Shown here piece after piece: positions 36,391 through 49,053 of a stretch of DNA of 64,000 nucleotides. Below the pieces are notes generated by a model. The model was not told the DNA's origin and made no database searches. It was given only the letters and a program-made list of their open reading frames with translations. The position numbers and the translations under genes are program-made. Positions within the stretch are counted from its first letter, which is position 1; each line of letters opens with the position of its first letter. The stretch is from Blasia pusilla (taxonomy: Eukaryota > Marchantiophyta > Marchantiopsida > Blasiales). The DNA lies in the NCBI GenBank assembly GCA_050084515.1, contig CM114271.1, forward strand, positions 17,360,001 through 17,424,000, in the 5' to 3' direction.

Positions 36391-37441
36391 TGCAGATAGG
36401 ATGAATGAATGACGAGAGCCTACTCATTAAGTAGCGCCTGACGTAGGCTTGCAAACATGGACCAATTTAGAGAGAGGAACAAGTCAAGTGGGTACCATGA
36501 GAGGAGAATTTTCTCGAGCTGAGAAATATGAATTAGGGGCATAGGATGGATTTCTCTCCTTTGAGATCCTTCACGTGCAGAGAGGAAATTAATTCTTGAG
36601 ACCAGCCACATTATGCATAGCCTGATGATATTTGAACTTCGAAACTGATACTGCTCTGAACTCTAGAAAAGAACCGATCTTGGGTTCCCAAGTTAAACAG
36701 AAAATACCCCAACAGATTAGATATCCGAGAAATAGTTTTGCAAATGAGAAGTAAAATCACCTCTTTCAAGAAAATATTAATTACAGAGATTACACATCAC
36801 CAATGTGAGATATACACATGTCACTGCCTGATCTAACCCACCTTTAATACACTTCATCCTACAAGAAGAAATGATCGTCCTAACGCTGGCTCCTCCACAG
36901 CAGGTCAAAAGTTACAGCTTAAGAGCAGCACTCAGGACTTTTCAGAGGTGCAGGGATCGAGAAAAGTAGGGATTAGGATGTGCAGGGGAATGATGAGCCT
37001 CTCACGCTTTCATTAGTGCTCCTGGTCTAGCAGAACCCTAAAATGCCTCAAGGAGATCATAGGAGGCCATGGTGTAAACCTAGTCAAGAATCAGATAGTC
37101 TTGCCAAGAATATGACTTACTAAAGAAAGACGAAACAAGAAAAACCAGTCTTGATCTAACAGTTCGGTCTTACAATAATAATTATCTTCGGGAGACAGAT
37201 TTCCAAAGAGATGGGTGAGGATGGATTCCACATCATAACTACAAGGTCCTCCAATGGATGATGGCAACATGTACAAGGTTCTCTCCCACAAGCCAGAGCT
37301 CCCTTGGAAGGCCTGGATCTCAGGCTTGTGGAATGCATAAGCATCTTTGAGTGGGAATGAATGATCGCTAATTATCTACTGATCCCAAGTACCTGCTAAC
37401 AGTCTGTCCTGAAAGCAGACTGTCAGCAGGTACTTGCCAAT
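36391..37441. other. Intergenic between convergent genes
   Basis: 3' flanks of the 35470 ORF and the FMO gene. 36415-36480 is a copy of the dispersed TACTCATTAAGTAG repeat. A hairpin lies at 37387-37435. No gene seen. Confidence 0.45.
37387..37435 (-). repeat. Inverted repeat in FMO 3' UTR
   Basis: 20-bp arms (37387-37406 and 37416-37435) with one mismatch and a 9-nt loop, beginning 6 nt after the FMO stop codon on the minus strand. It would form a strong stem in the mRNA. Confidence 0.9.
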
Positions 37442-40400
37442 TCACTTCACGGACAGGTATCTAGTTGATTGCTTAATCAAGGAGGCCATGGCAACCTCTA
37501 GCAAAGCTTGATCAGACCAACTGTCTCGATATGAGTCGGGATTAATGCTTCTATTTTGGCTGACACCCAGGTAAATCTCCTTCCTCCAAGCTTCAAAAAT
37601 CCCACAAGCACACTGATCTGCCAACCACTGGCAGTAATCAAACTGCAAAAGATGTCAACTGGAAGTCAGTATAGTTCTTGGTGGCTCGTACACTTGTTGA
37701 GGTTCAATTCTAACTTTACAAGCGATCTACGTTGCTACTGTTAGTGCTTGAGTTTGAAGCACTCTGCTAAAAACCTGATTCGATTCGCAAGAAAATAAAT
37801 AGCAACCATAGTCTTCCAGAGGACAAGTGCAAGAGAAATCTCAAAAAACAGCAGACCAGAGTGGTAAAGACTGCCCATGAAATCAACTGGAAGAGGGCTA
37901 TGTCTGAAAACCTGGCCCAAGTGCAACATGTGAGTCCGGTTCTTGGGTATGCCTTTGACTTCTAGCTCATTGTAGAAACTCTCCACTTCTGCCATCATCT
38001 CACTGTCCGACAGTAATTTCACTCTCCTTGAGAGCACCTTTGAGATCCACATTGTTTGCAATTGGATGAGTTGAAAAGGCACCACCTGATTGAAGGTTGT
38101 CATGTATTTTGAGTACAAAAGTACGATTGCATGAGATATTGCAAAGATGAAAAAAAATTTAGTAGTGGGGAAGATAACTTATACAGAGAACCCACCCACG
38201 AGTGCTACATTGAAAAACTCAGAAATTCCTCGACAATCTCTGAAAGGCTTAAAGTATTCGTTTATATTAAAAATCCAATTCTGAACTTTCTTGCGCATGT
38301 CAAGCATTTTGCAGCAGTTCAGTGCCTTCTAAAAATGATGACAACGACCAACCACACCCTTCAAACTATTCAGAACACAAGCTCCTAAAATTTTGTCTTT
38401 GTGACACCAGAGCATTTACCTTCCATGGTAGGCCGACGAATGAGAGGGTGGGCGCAAGAGTCGGAGGAAAGACATGCTTGTAAAGAGGACCGACACGGTT
38501 GTCTTCCACTGAAACGAATCCCTTGGTGTCTAGAAATGGGAAGGAATACAAGTACCTAAAGATGGAAAAAAGATAGAGATTCACAATGTGAGTCAGTTTA
38601 CAGCCTCATCATTGAAGCATGATAGGCAAGTAGATACTGCAAGGGTATTTGTTGTTGGCGCTCAGTCACAACAACTGACATCATGGGGATGAACCTGCAT
38701 GCAAGCACTATTACCCTGTGCAGTGCATAATGATGTCAACTACGCTTGAAGTACCATCTAGAAACTTCACAGTTCCATCCTCAAACGCCCTTTCCACCTG
38801 CCATACAATCATCAGAGAAACAGGTTGTTGCTGATTGCACCCCAAACTTAACATTCACAATGAGATGCAGATAAGGAGGTGGAAGTGATGTGGATGCGTA
38901 CCTATTGAATGCACGTGCTAAGACTCACCACGCAGATAATAAGAAAGGGACGAGATTCATGCCCAAAGAGATATCAAGAAAGTTCAAATAGTGACCTAGA
39001 AAAATATGTACAGAATTTGAGTAACAGCTGATCACGAAACCAAGAAACAAAGAACAGAAGAGAATTAGGAGATAGGATCACTGAAAATTTGCAGTGATTT
39101 TATCCTAAAAAAAAGTGCTTAAGACTGCCAGTGGATTTCATCAGTGTCCTCTGGTAGAATCCATGGTCAATTCAGATCACATTTGACTTCAATCATGTTA
39201 ACATGCATCACTACATTGCGTATCAATAATCTTTCAGTTCTCCCGAGGCCTAGGTTGATCGCAGAGAAAGTTTTGGATCAGTTCCATAGAAATAAATACT
39301 GAACTTCAATCCAAGCTGTGACTTGATTTAATGTGAAAATTTCAAGAATTGATGAACTCAGATGCAGACCAGTGGTCGTTTCCATAGGTTGTGTTGTGCT
39401 CCTTCGCCTGTTTTTGAAAGCTGATCTGATGTCCATGATCTGGCACAGAAGTAAACTTTCCTAGCCACTTGAGCTAGTTCCTTTGAAATGTCAGCACCAC
39501 TGTTGCTATTTCCAATGACCACAATCACCTGCAATTTTCTCCAACCAAAACCCAGAACAGATCATGTCTTTGAGTACCCTGAAAAAACAGACAATTTGCA
39601 TCCATGACGCACACTTAGCAATGTTCATGGTTGTGGCCTGCTTGCCAACACACAAGAGCTTAAACTGTCAATTCATGCACTCGACCACAAGCATCCTCTT
39701 CATCAAGATTTCAACACGGAGTGGTTGAAACTTTGTGACAACAAAGAATAGAAGTGCCTGTCCAACAGTTTGTAACCTGATTTTTGAAAGGATCTGGCAC
39801 CCGATAGTTGTGGCTATGCATGTGTACACCAGGCCAGCTCTCTACACCTGTCATGACTTCATCCTGTCAACTGCATGGTCCATAGTGAATAAAGAACCAA
39901 ACGACAGTTGCAACTACAACAAACCCAAATCGACTGAACTGACTGCTCTCACTCTGTACTGCTGCATCTTCAGGGGCAATGCTGCTGATGGTACCAAAAA
40001 CTGGTACTACGACCGCAAAGAAGTGAAGTCCATCAGAGCACAGGACAGAACGATGAAAAGATACTGTACTTCCCTGAATATTGACTTGTAAACTGACCAA
40101 GATTCTGATCGCTCAATCTTTATTTCAAGTCAGCAATGTCAGGCACTGACCAGATTCAGATGCGCATCATCTCGATGACTCAGAGTTGGACCAGGGAATG
40201 CCATCACCCACAAAAAGGGAAGACTATGTAGACGTCACAATTAAGAGGAACTTGACAATTGAGAGCATTGGCGACTCAAACGGGCAGAATCCATGAGAGA
40301 TACCTGCTCCAGGGTACCTCCCTGACTGAGTAGTTTCATTTCCACTGGGAACTAGGTTGAAATTATCATATCATATGAGAGTGGATGCTAGAGAAGAATA

Positions 40401-41558
40401 TCTAGCTTCCTAGGACACCTTTGGGTTCCATTGCTATCACTGCGGTAGCCTTGGATCAGCTGGCCCACCTAAGAATGGAAATATTGCGATTTCAAGTTCC
40501 ATGGCCCTCGTCTATCCCATGGAAAATAAATTAGTTCATTCATTGTGGAACTTCTATAACCAGTAGTTCATTTCTCTCCACTGTTGGATCTCTCAGAAGC
40601 TCAAACTCCCATAATGCACAAAGAAATCTTCTTTCTATACTAAAACCTGGTGTGAGGATCTTGACTAATGGGAAGGATAAAGATCTGCAGACATTAAGAG
40701 GGGCTAGTCGTTCCCATACCTCTGGACTAGGACAGAAAGTGGGATCCTGGACAGTTAATGGGAGGTGAAGAAGGTCCAATTACATCACTTATGTTAATTC
40801 CACTACTCCTACCGTCCCATCTCAGAGTACAGATCGTTGTATTCGTTGAACTCATGTTCAAACCTACACAACATCTCGAAGGGAGTACAAAGAACAGTAC
40901 CAGGAATTTCAGCAATCCTAGGTTCTGAAAAGTGTCCATTGCAGATAACCACTGCATCGAAAGCCTCCACCTCCGAGCCACTCTGCCGGTGACATCTCTC
41001 CTTGGCCTCCTGGACCTTTGCGTCACTCACCTGCCGAGACTGTACAACCCACTGGATGGCAGCCTCTCCACAATTACTTTTGTTCTCCTTAGGAGCTGCA
41101 GTTGCACCATTCTTCTCTGCACTCTGGACTGATTTCATCCCCACGTACTCAACCTTCACACCAAATCTGATTAGTTCTCGCAGATTGTGGTCTTCAGCAA
41201 AGTCCTTCAGGTACAAACCCACTTCCTCATGACCAGGATATCGTCGACAATCTCGACCTTCTTTGGAGAGAAAAGGATAGTCCAAGTACCCCATGAGCTC
41301 ACGAGGGAGATTTGTGCGTAGTGTTGAGTACATGCTGCAATTCACACGGGTCCGAAGGGGATCCACCCCAAGTGGATCACTCTCAACTCTAGGATCGAAC
41401 AACCACTGACCTCCCACATCCAGAGACTCCTCGTAGACCACCACTCCATGGCCTTCTTTGACTAGCTCCCGGGCTGCACTGAGCCCAGCAGCACCAGCCC
41501 CTATTACCGCAACTCTCAGGGAGGTGAATTCCCCCTCAACCACTTCCCATGTCGCCAT
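37442..41558 (-). CDS. Flavin-containing monooxygenase (FMO GS-OX-like)
   Basis: FAD- and NADPH-dependent oxygenase; plant relatives S-oxygenate methylthioalkyl glucosinolates or oxidise other soft nucleophiles, so the substrate here is unknown. Seven exons on the minus strand: 40901-41558, 39777-39847, 39370-39528, 38715-38797, 38420-38555, 37912-38085, 37442-37642; 1482 nt, 493 residues, phase consistent. FAD-binding GAGAAG at 20-25 followed by GGQW; the FMO-identifying motif appears as WPGVHMHSHNY (224-234); NADPH-binding GNSNSG at 249-254; HCTGY near 321-325. The start at 41558 (MATWEVVEGEF) places the FAD motif at the normal distance, but the same frame is open upstream to 42080. An alternative GC donor at the end of exon 3 breaks the frame, so the downstream GT donor was used. 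Confidence 0.93.
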
Positions 41559-43189
41559 AGCTCCCACAAACTCTCCCCGCTCTTCCTCTGTTGCTTCTGA
41601 ACTGTCCACTGCCTCCCCTTGACCTGTGCCCCTTGCAGACCCTCTGCTTCCCTTCTCACTCACTCCCACCACAGCTCTAGCTCTCCAGGGCTCTGCAATC
41701 TCGTCCCCTATGACCAACCAATTGCCAGCATCGCATGAACTCCCATCTGCCTCCCATTCAGCCGTGCATCTCAACGACTCTCTACTCCTCCATAGCTCCC
41801 TTTTTGAACCTCCACCGCAGAACTGGCCACCATTCACTGAAATCTTCCCAACACAAACACAATCCTTCTCCTGATAACCTCCCAATCCTCTGCCTGTCAC
41901 CCCAACTCCCACCGCTGCAATTCGTGGGATCTTCACCTCCACTGGGCCCTCTCTGATCCTACCACCACTGATGGCAGCCCCAGTGCAAATCCTTCCTTCA
42001 GCACTATGTGCTCCAAGCCCTCCAACCACAAAATTCAATTGACAACCACCCACTACTCCTTTCATCCCCCAATTGTACAACCTCTGCTCTGAGATCTTCG
42101 TGGGTTCCCCTCGGCCCTTTCAGAGGCCTTCTTCTTACTTCTTGGCTCTCTCTGGACATCCCATCGCTGAGAAGAGAAAGGCATTCGAGTCCCAATCAGC
42201 AAATCAGACTCCAAATCATCTGGCGATGCATCGCCAGAATCTTCCCACAGAAGAGAGCTCTGCTCAATCCAGAGAGGAGCTGTTTTCTTTAATCATCAGA
42301 AGATGGGCTCAATTGGCATCACTCTCATTCACATGACATCTCCTGCAAATCCTTCAGCTCAGGCAGGTATCCAGAGCTCGCAATTTCCAGCGAGCGACCC
42401 AATCTTCTCGTGGGACTCCTGCCATTCTAAGACCATCACGATTCTCGAGATGGTCTTAGAATCGTTCATATGTACCTCTCATCGTGTGTGTGAGTCCCAA
42501 CCCAAATCTTTCATGGAGTGGGTTAAGGTATCCAAAAATCTTCCATGCTGATCACTCTCACTTTGCCACGTGGACCAAGGCTTCAGGGATGAATGTCCAT
42601 TCTTCTCCATCCCTTCTATGAACATTAGGGGGTGTCCGGGGCTTTAGGTTTCCCCGGAACTCTCTATCCAGGGACCCTCAAGATCCCAAACTTGTAGCTC
42701 TCGAGCTACCCGCTTTGAGACCTAATTCCCGGTACCCCCATGGAATTAAGGTTGTAGCAAGTGAAGGATGGGTTTAAAGCACGATGGTGTAAAGCTCCCA
42801 CCCCCTCCCCTTCTAGAAGTAGTCGGATGGCTTTCCGTGCCAACCCCCGAATCCCGGCGATTCTGGATTGCGGGTAAAATGACACCCCCTATTATCTTTT
42901 TCCGTTCTCGAAGGTCTTGGACTCCATGAATGGAGAAGAGTGAGCACATGTTGGCTCCCATTAAATTATTATCAAACCTTCTCTCTATATTAATTAATTT
43001 ATGACATCTTCTTGACTTATTCACGAGCTTACGATGGGAAACTATTTTAGTAACATGAGTAGCAAACATTTCCCCCATACATAAGCATCCCTACTAACTT
43101 CATGCATCATACGAGCTTCGTTGGTGAAGCACAATTACCTTAACTAGGATTATGTTACCAAAGTTAGAGTCGCTAAAGACTATGGCTAG
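41559..43189. other. FMO upstream region and intergenic
   Basis: Open in the FMO frame to 42080, with glycine/serine-rich, poorly conserved content. No gene seen beyond. A 14-bp inverted repeat lies at 42424-42462. Confidence 0.4.
42424..42462. repeat. Perfect inverted repeat, 14-bp arms
   Basis: ATTCTAAGACCATC (42424-42437) and its exact reverse complement (42449-42462), loop of 11 nt. Confidence 0.88.
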
Positions 43190-44855
43190 GATTAAGGTTA
43201 GAGTTTCTTGTCCATACCCCATATAATTGAGAAAGGGAGTTAGGGACTAGTTTCCATTCATTCTCTCATTGAAAAAGTTTGTTTTCCATGGAGATATGTG
43301 TTTGTGTGTAAGAGTTATATTCCCTCAGTTATGTTTGTTTAGTAATGTACATATTATTAGATACAAGTAATACTTCAACTTGGGAGACTCAAACATGCCC
43401 AATGCACATGAGTTGAGTCTCAACCTATGTTCGTCCTTCGAGACTTTGAGATACTATTAGAACTTGGTGGCATAGTGAGAAGGATAAGGAGATGGAACTT
43501 GAAAGCCATAATATTTCCAATATGGGATTTTTAGTCTTAGGGGCCATATGGCATCGATAACTATGATGAGGAGTTCGAATTCCCAAATCCAAAGGTTGGT
43601 AAGGAGGTAGAAGATGGACAAAATATCCACAAGGATGGAGTATTCTTGGAGTACATATTTATTGGCAATAAATGTGTTGATTAACCAAGATCTTGAATTT
43701 CGTGGGGAATTTTATGAATTATGTGACCACACACTAAATGACCAATGCCTGAGATTTGATCATCTTGAGTTTGAAGTTGAGGTAGAGAGAGTTGTCCACA
43801 CATTGAAGAGAGGTTTGTATGAATATAATTTGTAGTGTAGTAGAGAGTTTCCCTAAGAGATTAGGATCCATCATTACAATGGTTGGAGAGGGGCTATAAT
43901 TTTGTAGGCAAGCATCCTTATCACCTTATTTTATGCTTTGGACTATGGATAAGAGCCAAAATTACATAACATCATTTGTTGTGTTGTTGAAGAGATGTTG
44001 AACCTCCATGACCCAGATGGTTAGGTGAAAATATCTCAAGTTGATCTCAATGGGCAAACATATTGTAACAAGTCACACCCACAATGTTCAAGAATTTGGC
44101 TATTGCGAAACAAGGGGATACATTGGGTTTTATGACTATTTAGGGAGGAGATTATCAGTATGTCATTAAGAGATTTTATAGGTAAAAATGGTACATTCCA
44201 TTTCATACTTCATCTCAAGTGGATTTGCTAGAGATGTAACCACCATACTATTTTATGATAGATGGTCTAGAGGGTGGCACATGTCATGCTTGACTCTCGC
44301 TCTATTTGAGGTTTATGGTAACAATGGATATATCCCAAATACACATAAGATAGATAGTTATAGATGTAGACTTGCTTGAGTGATATGGATCAGAAGAAGG
44401 TGACTAACGATGGGGCTAGCAACACATGTGTTTGGTCTTTGACTCTTACAATTGATATCATAAAGATGAATGTCATTATATACATGGATAGATGACTATC
44501 TAGATTTAAAAGAACTTAATCACTAATGAGGCGCCTCATAAATATTGAAGATTGAAGTACAATCAAACTCATCGATCATACGAATTGCTTTATTTTGTAC
44601 TTAGATAAAATATGAAAGCTTAATCTTGGTTAGTTAGTTAAGCACATCTTAACTATGGTTAATTAATCATAATTAGTATAACTAGAGACAACTGTTAGAG
44701 TTAGGATCAGGGTTTCTTGTACATACCCTATATAATTGAGAAGGGGATCCATCCCCTCTCATTCTCTGATTGCAAAATTTTTTTCTCCATGGTGATGTAT
44801 GTGTGAGAGAGTTATATTCCATTAGTTATATATGTTTGTTTAACAGTTTTGTACA
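43190..44855 (+). mobile_element. Short LTR-element relic with ~160-bp direct repeats
   Basis: About 43193-43349 and 44693-44855 are diverged direct repeats (GGTTTCTTGTACATACCCTA-type start, ATATAATTGAGAA, GTTATATTCC, ending near TTTTGTACA). After the right copy comes TAGTATTAGAGCG, and after the left copy TATTATTAGATAC. Both resemble the plant primer site TGGTATCAGAGC. The 1.3 kb between has no recognisable gag or pol. TSDs were not found. Confidence 0.5.
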
Positions 44856-45055
44856 TAGTATTAGAGCGATATGAGGATATCAATTGAAATTCTGATGCAT
44901 AAGGAAGGAAGCGAGGCAAGAGAAGGCACAATTTTAGTTTGGGGAAATGAGATTTCAATTAGAGTTTAGCGATAGAAGATTTAGGTGGAGCTATGAAGAT
45001 GAATAAAATTTAGAGGTATTTTTTAAGGCTTTCCCAATTTATTCAATAGTCTAAG

Positions 45056-46068
45056 TGTCGCGATCCTCATAATCAAACAACACCAAATAGGTGCCAAGCG
45101 GAACATCAAAACTCAAGTGGACTCACACTGCGATGTTTGCGCTTTGGAAAGGCGTTTGGAAAGATCTCTTGGAAAAAATCCAAGAGACGAAACGCGGAAC
45201 ACAGTTCTGCGTTTCATGCGTTAGTGGTCACGACCAGGAAACCTAGACTACACGCGAGCCAAGACTTGAGATGAGTTGAGTCTTGGAAGGTTGGTTGCCA
45301 AAGAGGTGAGAATCAGTTTTGCAACACGATTAGCGTTTGGGGAATTTGACTGTGTTTTGGACCATAACGTTTGGCCCCAAAATGCGTTCAGGACAAGTAA
45401 GGGCGCGTTGGAAAGCTTATCTTGAGACGCTTCTCAAAAAATGCATAAGTACAGAGTGAGATATTGGCCGAAAATGAGTGTGAGAGCAATCGGGTTGAGG
45501 CCAATTGGAGAGGCCCGGGTGTCTTTCCCTAAATATAGGGAACCCCGGAGATCCCCTGAAGTACTAGTAAGGGAGGAGTCTCTCCAAGATGGCTTGGAAC
45601 ACGAATCTCCACTTTGAGCATCAAACGGCATCTCAGAGGCATGGGATGGCACGAGAGTTTGGCGTTGGAACTCGAAACCCAAACTTGATCCAAGGGAGTG
45701 GACTTTGTACGCCACACTTGGATTCCAACCCGAGATTCACTTCGTGCGAGTCTCGGTTAGGGACTCATTGGATGTCCATCGGAGAGTTGGAACCTCCAGG
45801 CACGAAACGCCGTTTGAGGTTCTTGAACCGACCAGAAAGTCTGTCCCAAGTCTTTCGAGACTTGCCTGTGTTATAAACCGTGAAACTAAGAGGGTTGAGC
45901 TTGAGGAGAGACCGAGACGAGAACTCAGAAAGTTAGCCCGCTCATTGATCCAAGACAAGACTAACCAGAGTGCGTGTTTGGATGTAGATCAGCGTTGAGA
46001 GCGTGACCTACTGAACGCACGCTTTCGCAACAACAAGATTAACATTCAAGGAGAGTAGGCGCACAACA
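45056..46068. mobile_element. Solo LTR (Gypsy-like), 1013 bp
   Basis: Starts TGTCGCGATCC and ends GCACAACA, flanked by a perfect 5-bp direct repeat CTAAG at 45051-45055 and 46069-46073. TGTCGCGA/TGTCACGA starts are common in plant Gypsy LTRs. No internal domain adjoins, so it is best read as a solo LTR left by LTR-LTR recombination. Its composition is less AT-rich than its surroundings. Confidence 0.8.
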
Positions 46069-46073
46069 CTAAG

Positions 46074-47224
46074 TGGCCAACGATCAAAATAATGTCGTAC
46101 CGTTTGTTTTAACCGTCTTATAGAGTTCATCGAGAGGTTTCCAACACATTCAAAATTAATTTATTTCGATGTTCCTAAGCTCCCACAATAGCAATTTTAT
46201 TGTAGGAAAGTGCAATTAGCAAAGGAAAGTTATGGAGTTTATTCTCTACAAGGCAATTTCAACTAGTTCTTTCCTATAGTAAGTTAATTTGGGCAAATTT
46301 CTAGTCAATTTTTGTGTTGAAATGATCTATGTTTCAATTGGATCAATGTACAACATGAAATTCTAATTTGTGAGTAAAATGATTCTTGATGGAATGTTCT
46401 TATTGACTTTTATATATATATAAAAGAGTCATATTCTCTATTATTTTTGTCATTAATTAATGATTAAGGAACAAGGTTTAACATAGAAAAAGTCTGTGTC
46501 CACGGACTTATATCCGTATTATGGGTGGACATGTCCATACGTATCGCGACCCTTATAACCAAACGAATGCCAAGTGAAACTCTAGCGGGCTCACGTGTAA
46601 CCATCCTCTGTTAGTCATAGTTAAGTTAGAATCTATGATATGAAGCGTGTAAGTGGGAAAGAATAAACCAAAAGAGAAAAGACAAGATACATGAGATAAA
46701 GATGAGAGTGGGGCCATAGATTGATGAAAAGGAAGATAAAGATGAGGTTGAGACATTAGAGTCCAAAGGATATCCTCTCATGCTATAACAGTAGAACATA
46801 TGGCATAAGGATTAATAGAGCTAATTTGTCTTCATTGTACCTATCTCTAAGTATATAAAGGAAGAGGAGAGGCCTTGAAGGGCATGCTACCTTTGAGCAA
46901 CTCTAGAGTGGTTCCGTGGGCTGGAGAGTTAAAACGGTATAAGACCAAGGTTGCTCTTCCAACGAGAGTGGATTACCTCGCTTGGAAGGATGATCAAGTA
47001 ATGATACAATGTCGAGAGTAGATAGGTTGTTAGAGGCTGGCAGTGGCTATTGAGCTGCAAGTAGAGTAAGGGGCAAGGGCTATTTTGCAAGTAATGGATG
47101 AAGGGGGAGCAAGAGTGGCTCCTAATTTTTCGCTTCTTAATCCGTTCACCATCAAACTCTTATATGTTGATAGACACTGGTTCACAAGATACCTCGGATA
47201 TCACTTTGGTGAAGTTTTCATGAC
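46074..47224. other. Repeat-derived region
   Basis: 46536-46620 resembles the start of the solo LTR (CGCGACCCTTATAACCAAAC versus CGCGATCCTCATAATCAAAC), so a second, truncated LTR is likely. No gene is seen. The methyltransferase relic ends into this region near 47225. Confidence 0.4.
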
Positions 47225-47686
47225 GCAAGTGACTCTCGCATACGCCCTCCGTAACACCGCATGGGCCACCAATTTGGTCCACCATAGACGCGGGAGATGG
47301 GCTCTAGAACCTACACTCGCCGCACCCAAGAACACTGCAGGGCCGATCCAGGCATGCACCTAATGAGCACTCATCACCACCCGTGACCAGGAGTCTCCTA
47401 AGATCGACACATTCTCCAGAATGTAGGCTGGAGAACGAGATTAGTGCTCCTGCAACTGCAGTAAGACCCTCAACATCTCCCAAAACAACCACGATCGAGT
47501 GTCAGCCAACCCACTGCCTCGTCTAGCACTCGATTGGCCCTGACATGGCCAACCGGAAATGACCAAATTGATGGTGCCTAACCGGTCTAAGTCTTGCGCC
47601 CCGAGCAACAAAATATCCCTCGGTGGAGAACTCTGGTACCCCTCTACCGCGCACGCAGACAATAAGTTTGGAAAACGTAGGCGTTA
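47225..47686 (-). pseudogene. C5-cytosine methyltransferase domain, motifs IV-VIII (in frame, with stops)
   Basis: Continues the frame of the protease-methyltransferase ORF after two stops (TAG TAA). It contains the catalytic motif IV, GWPCQGQS, with the PCQGQS codons at 47531-47548. Motif VI follows as PAYILENV, with ENV at 47408-47416, then a motif VIII-like AHLPRLWWT. Two more stops interrupt it. All motifs remain in one frame, so decay is by point mutation, not by indels. The C-terminal end of the domain is missing here; the second copy at 51.5-52.06 kb shows what follows. Confidence 0.8.
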
Positions 47687-48991
47687 CTACACCACATGTC
47701 GTAGTGAGATGCGCCTCGCAACATCATCACTCTCCACATACAGGTACTGCTGCACTCGCACTCCTGCTTGCAAAACAACAACTAACCCAGTGCTAATCCC
47801 TCTAAAGAGATCTAACACTCGAATACCCTCCTCCAAGATACACCACACAATGGGTATGATATCCAAGGGTATCATCGTAGCACTCCCTGTTACCTCAGGT
47901 TTTTGAGACCCGTCATGCTCTAGTGCAAACGCCTCGCTCCACGCGGTTTGCAAGTGCTCATCTTCCAATCGTCGAAGCTCCTCAGTCGAGCCCCACAGGT
48001 GCACCTCTCCTCCACGGAATGATGCGGCTTCCATAACACTCCTCTCCATAGAAATTTCAGGAACGGGAGTATCCTTTGCATAGACGTGTCCCTCAATCAA
48101 ATCACTAGGCCAAGTGATGGCACTGCTAAATACTGCTAACGTCGCCGTCTTTCCTGGCCGTTGCTTGATCACTGCACATGTGAATCGAACGGGTAATGAG
48201 CTAAGGCGCCCATCACCTGATTGCCATCTTGGTCTATAGAACGCTGACTCTTCCCAATAGTCCAGGGAAAACCCTATCGGGTATAACACTGCTCCACCAA
48301 CCAAGACGTCGTAGGACTCTACATCAGTCACTATCGCCTTGGCTCGCACCACGGACTCATCTGTAGGATATCTCGCGTGAATCCTCACCACGACCTCCTG
48401 TCGGGTGATATACTGTGTGGTACTTGCTCCATCCAAGGATGTCTGTATCCAGAATGGACAACGCTCCACATCGGCTCTCGTCAAGCCCAATCCTCTCAAT
48501 GACGCTTTCCCCAACATCAAGGGTTGCGCTCCTGAATCCAACAAGACACGCTGCGGACTAAATGCTCTACCTCCGAGACTCATCAACTGTAAGACCTCTC
48601 CTCGGTTATCCAGCAACACAACACCAGGAGAAGCCATGGCACGCTCTATCGCGGGTCTAGCGGGCATCTTTGCCATCCTAGCAGCCGCACCCTGCCATGA
48701 ATCTGACGTGGACGGCCCAAGCATCCGCTCCAAGGGCAGGTCCATCACCTCCTTTGCAATCATCTCTGAACGTGATGCAGGAACTCCAACTCCACGCTCA
48801 CATAGCGTAGCGGCCAGCCAAAAAGCCTTGGCGGGCATACCCATCAACGTCATAACATCGGAAGCAAAAAATAAAGGAGCGCGGTACACAATGGTGGCCG
48901 CCCCCAACAACGTGCTCGACACATGCCCCTCTTGAGCATCAACAATAGGAGTCGTCGCACTTGCTTCTTCCATCGCCCTACGTGCCTGCAC
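47687..48991 (-). pseudogene. Gypsy-like retropepsin fused to N-terminus of a C5-cytosine methyltransferase
   Basis: A 434-codon intact frame. Residues about 148-240 form a retropepsin-type aspartic protease: catalytic VLLDSGAQPLMLG (Asp152) and a C-terminal YDVLVGGAVLYPIGF with the usual hydrophobic-hydrophobic-G element. Residues 391-434 begin a DNA methyltransferase: motif I VLDLFRGISTG (compare DLFAGIGTG) and an acidic residue of motif II in LYVESDD. The frame then hits TAG TAA, after which motifs IV-VIII continue in the same frame. A gag relic lies upstream on the same strand. Protease and methyltransferase in one frame indicate a retroelement polyprotein, not a host gene. Reverse transcriptase, RNase H and integrase were not found in the window. 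Confidence 0.75.
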
Positions 48992-49018
48992 ACCAACAAC
49001 ATCACCAACTCTCTAGGA

Positions 49019-49053
49019 ACTCTGATCAGGACCCATGGGGTCCTGATCAGAGT
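49019..49053. repeat. Perfect inverted repeat, 16-bp arms
   Basis: ACTCTGATCAGGACCC (49019-49034), loop ATG, exact reverse complement (49038-49053). It lies inside the retroelement, just upstream of the protease frame. Confidence 0.9.

Noticed and set aside
39408-39528. GC-AG donor ending FMO exon 3 at 39408
   Set aside because: It leaves the wrong phase and a stop in the next exon. The GT donor after 39370 keeps phase and adds expected residues.
40151-40204. Candidate FMO exon 2 around PGPTLSHRDDAHLNL
   Set aside because: No acceptor gives the right phase. The exon at 39777-39847 has perfect splice sites and the WPG...HSHNY motif.
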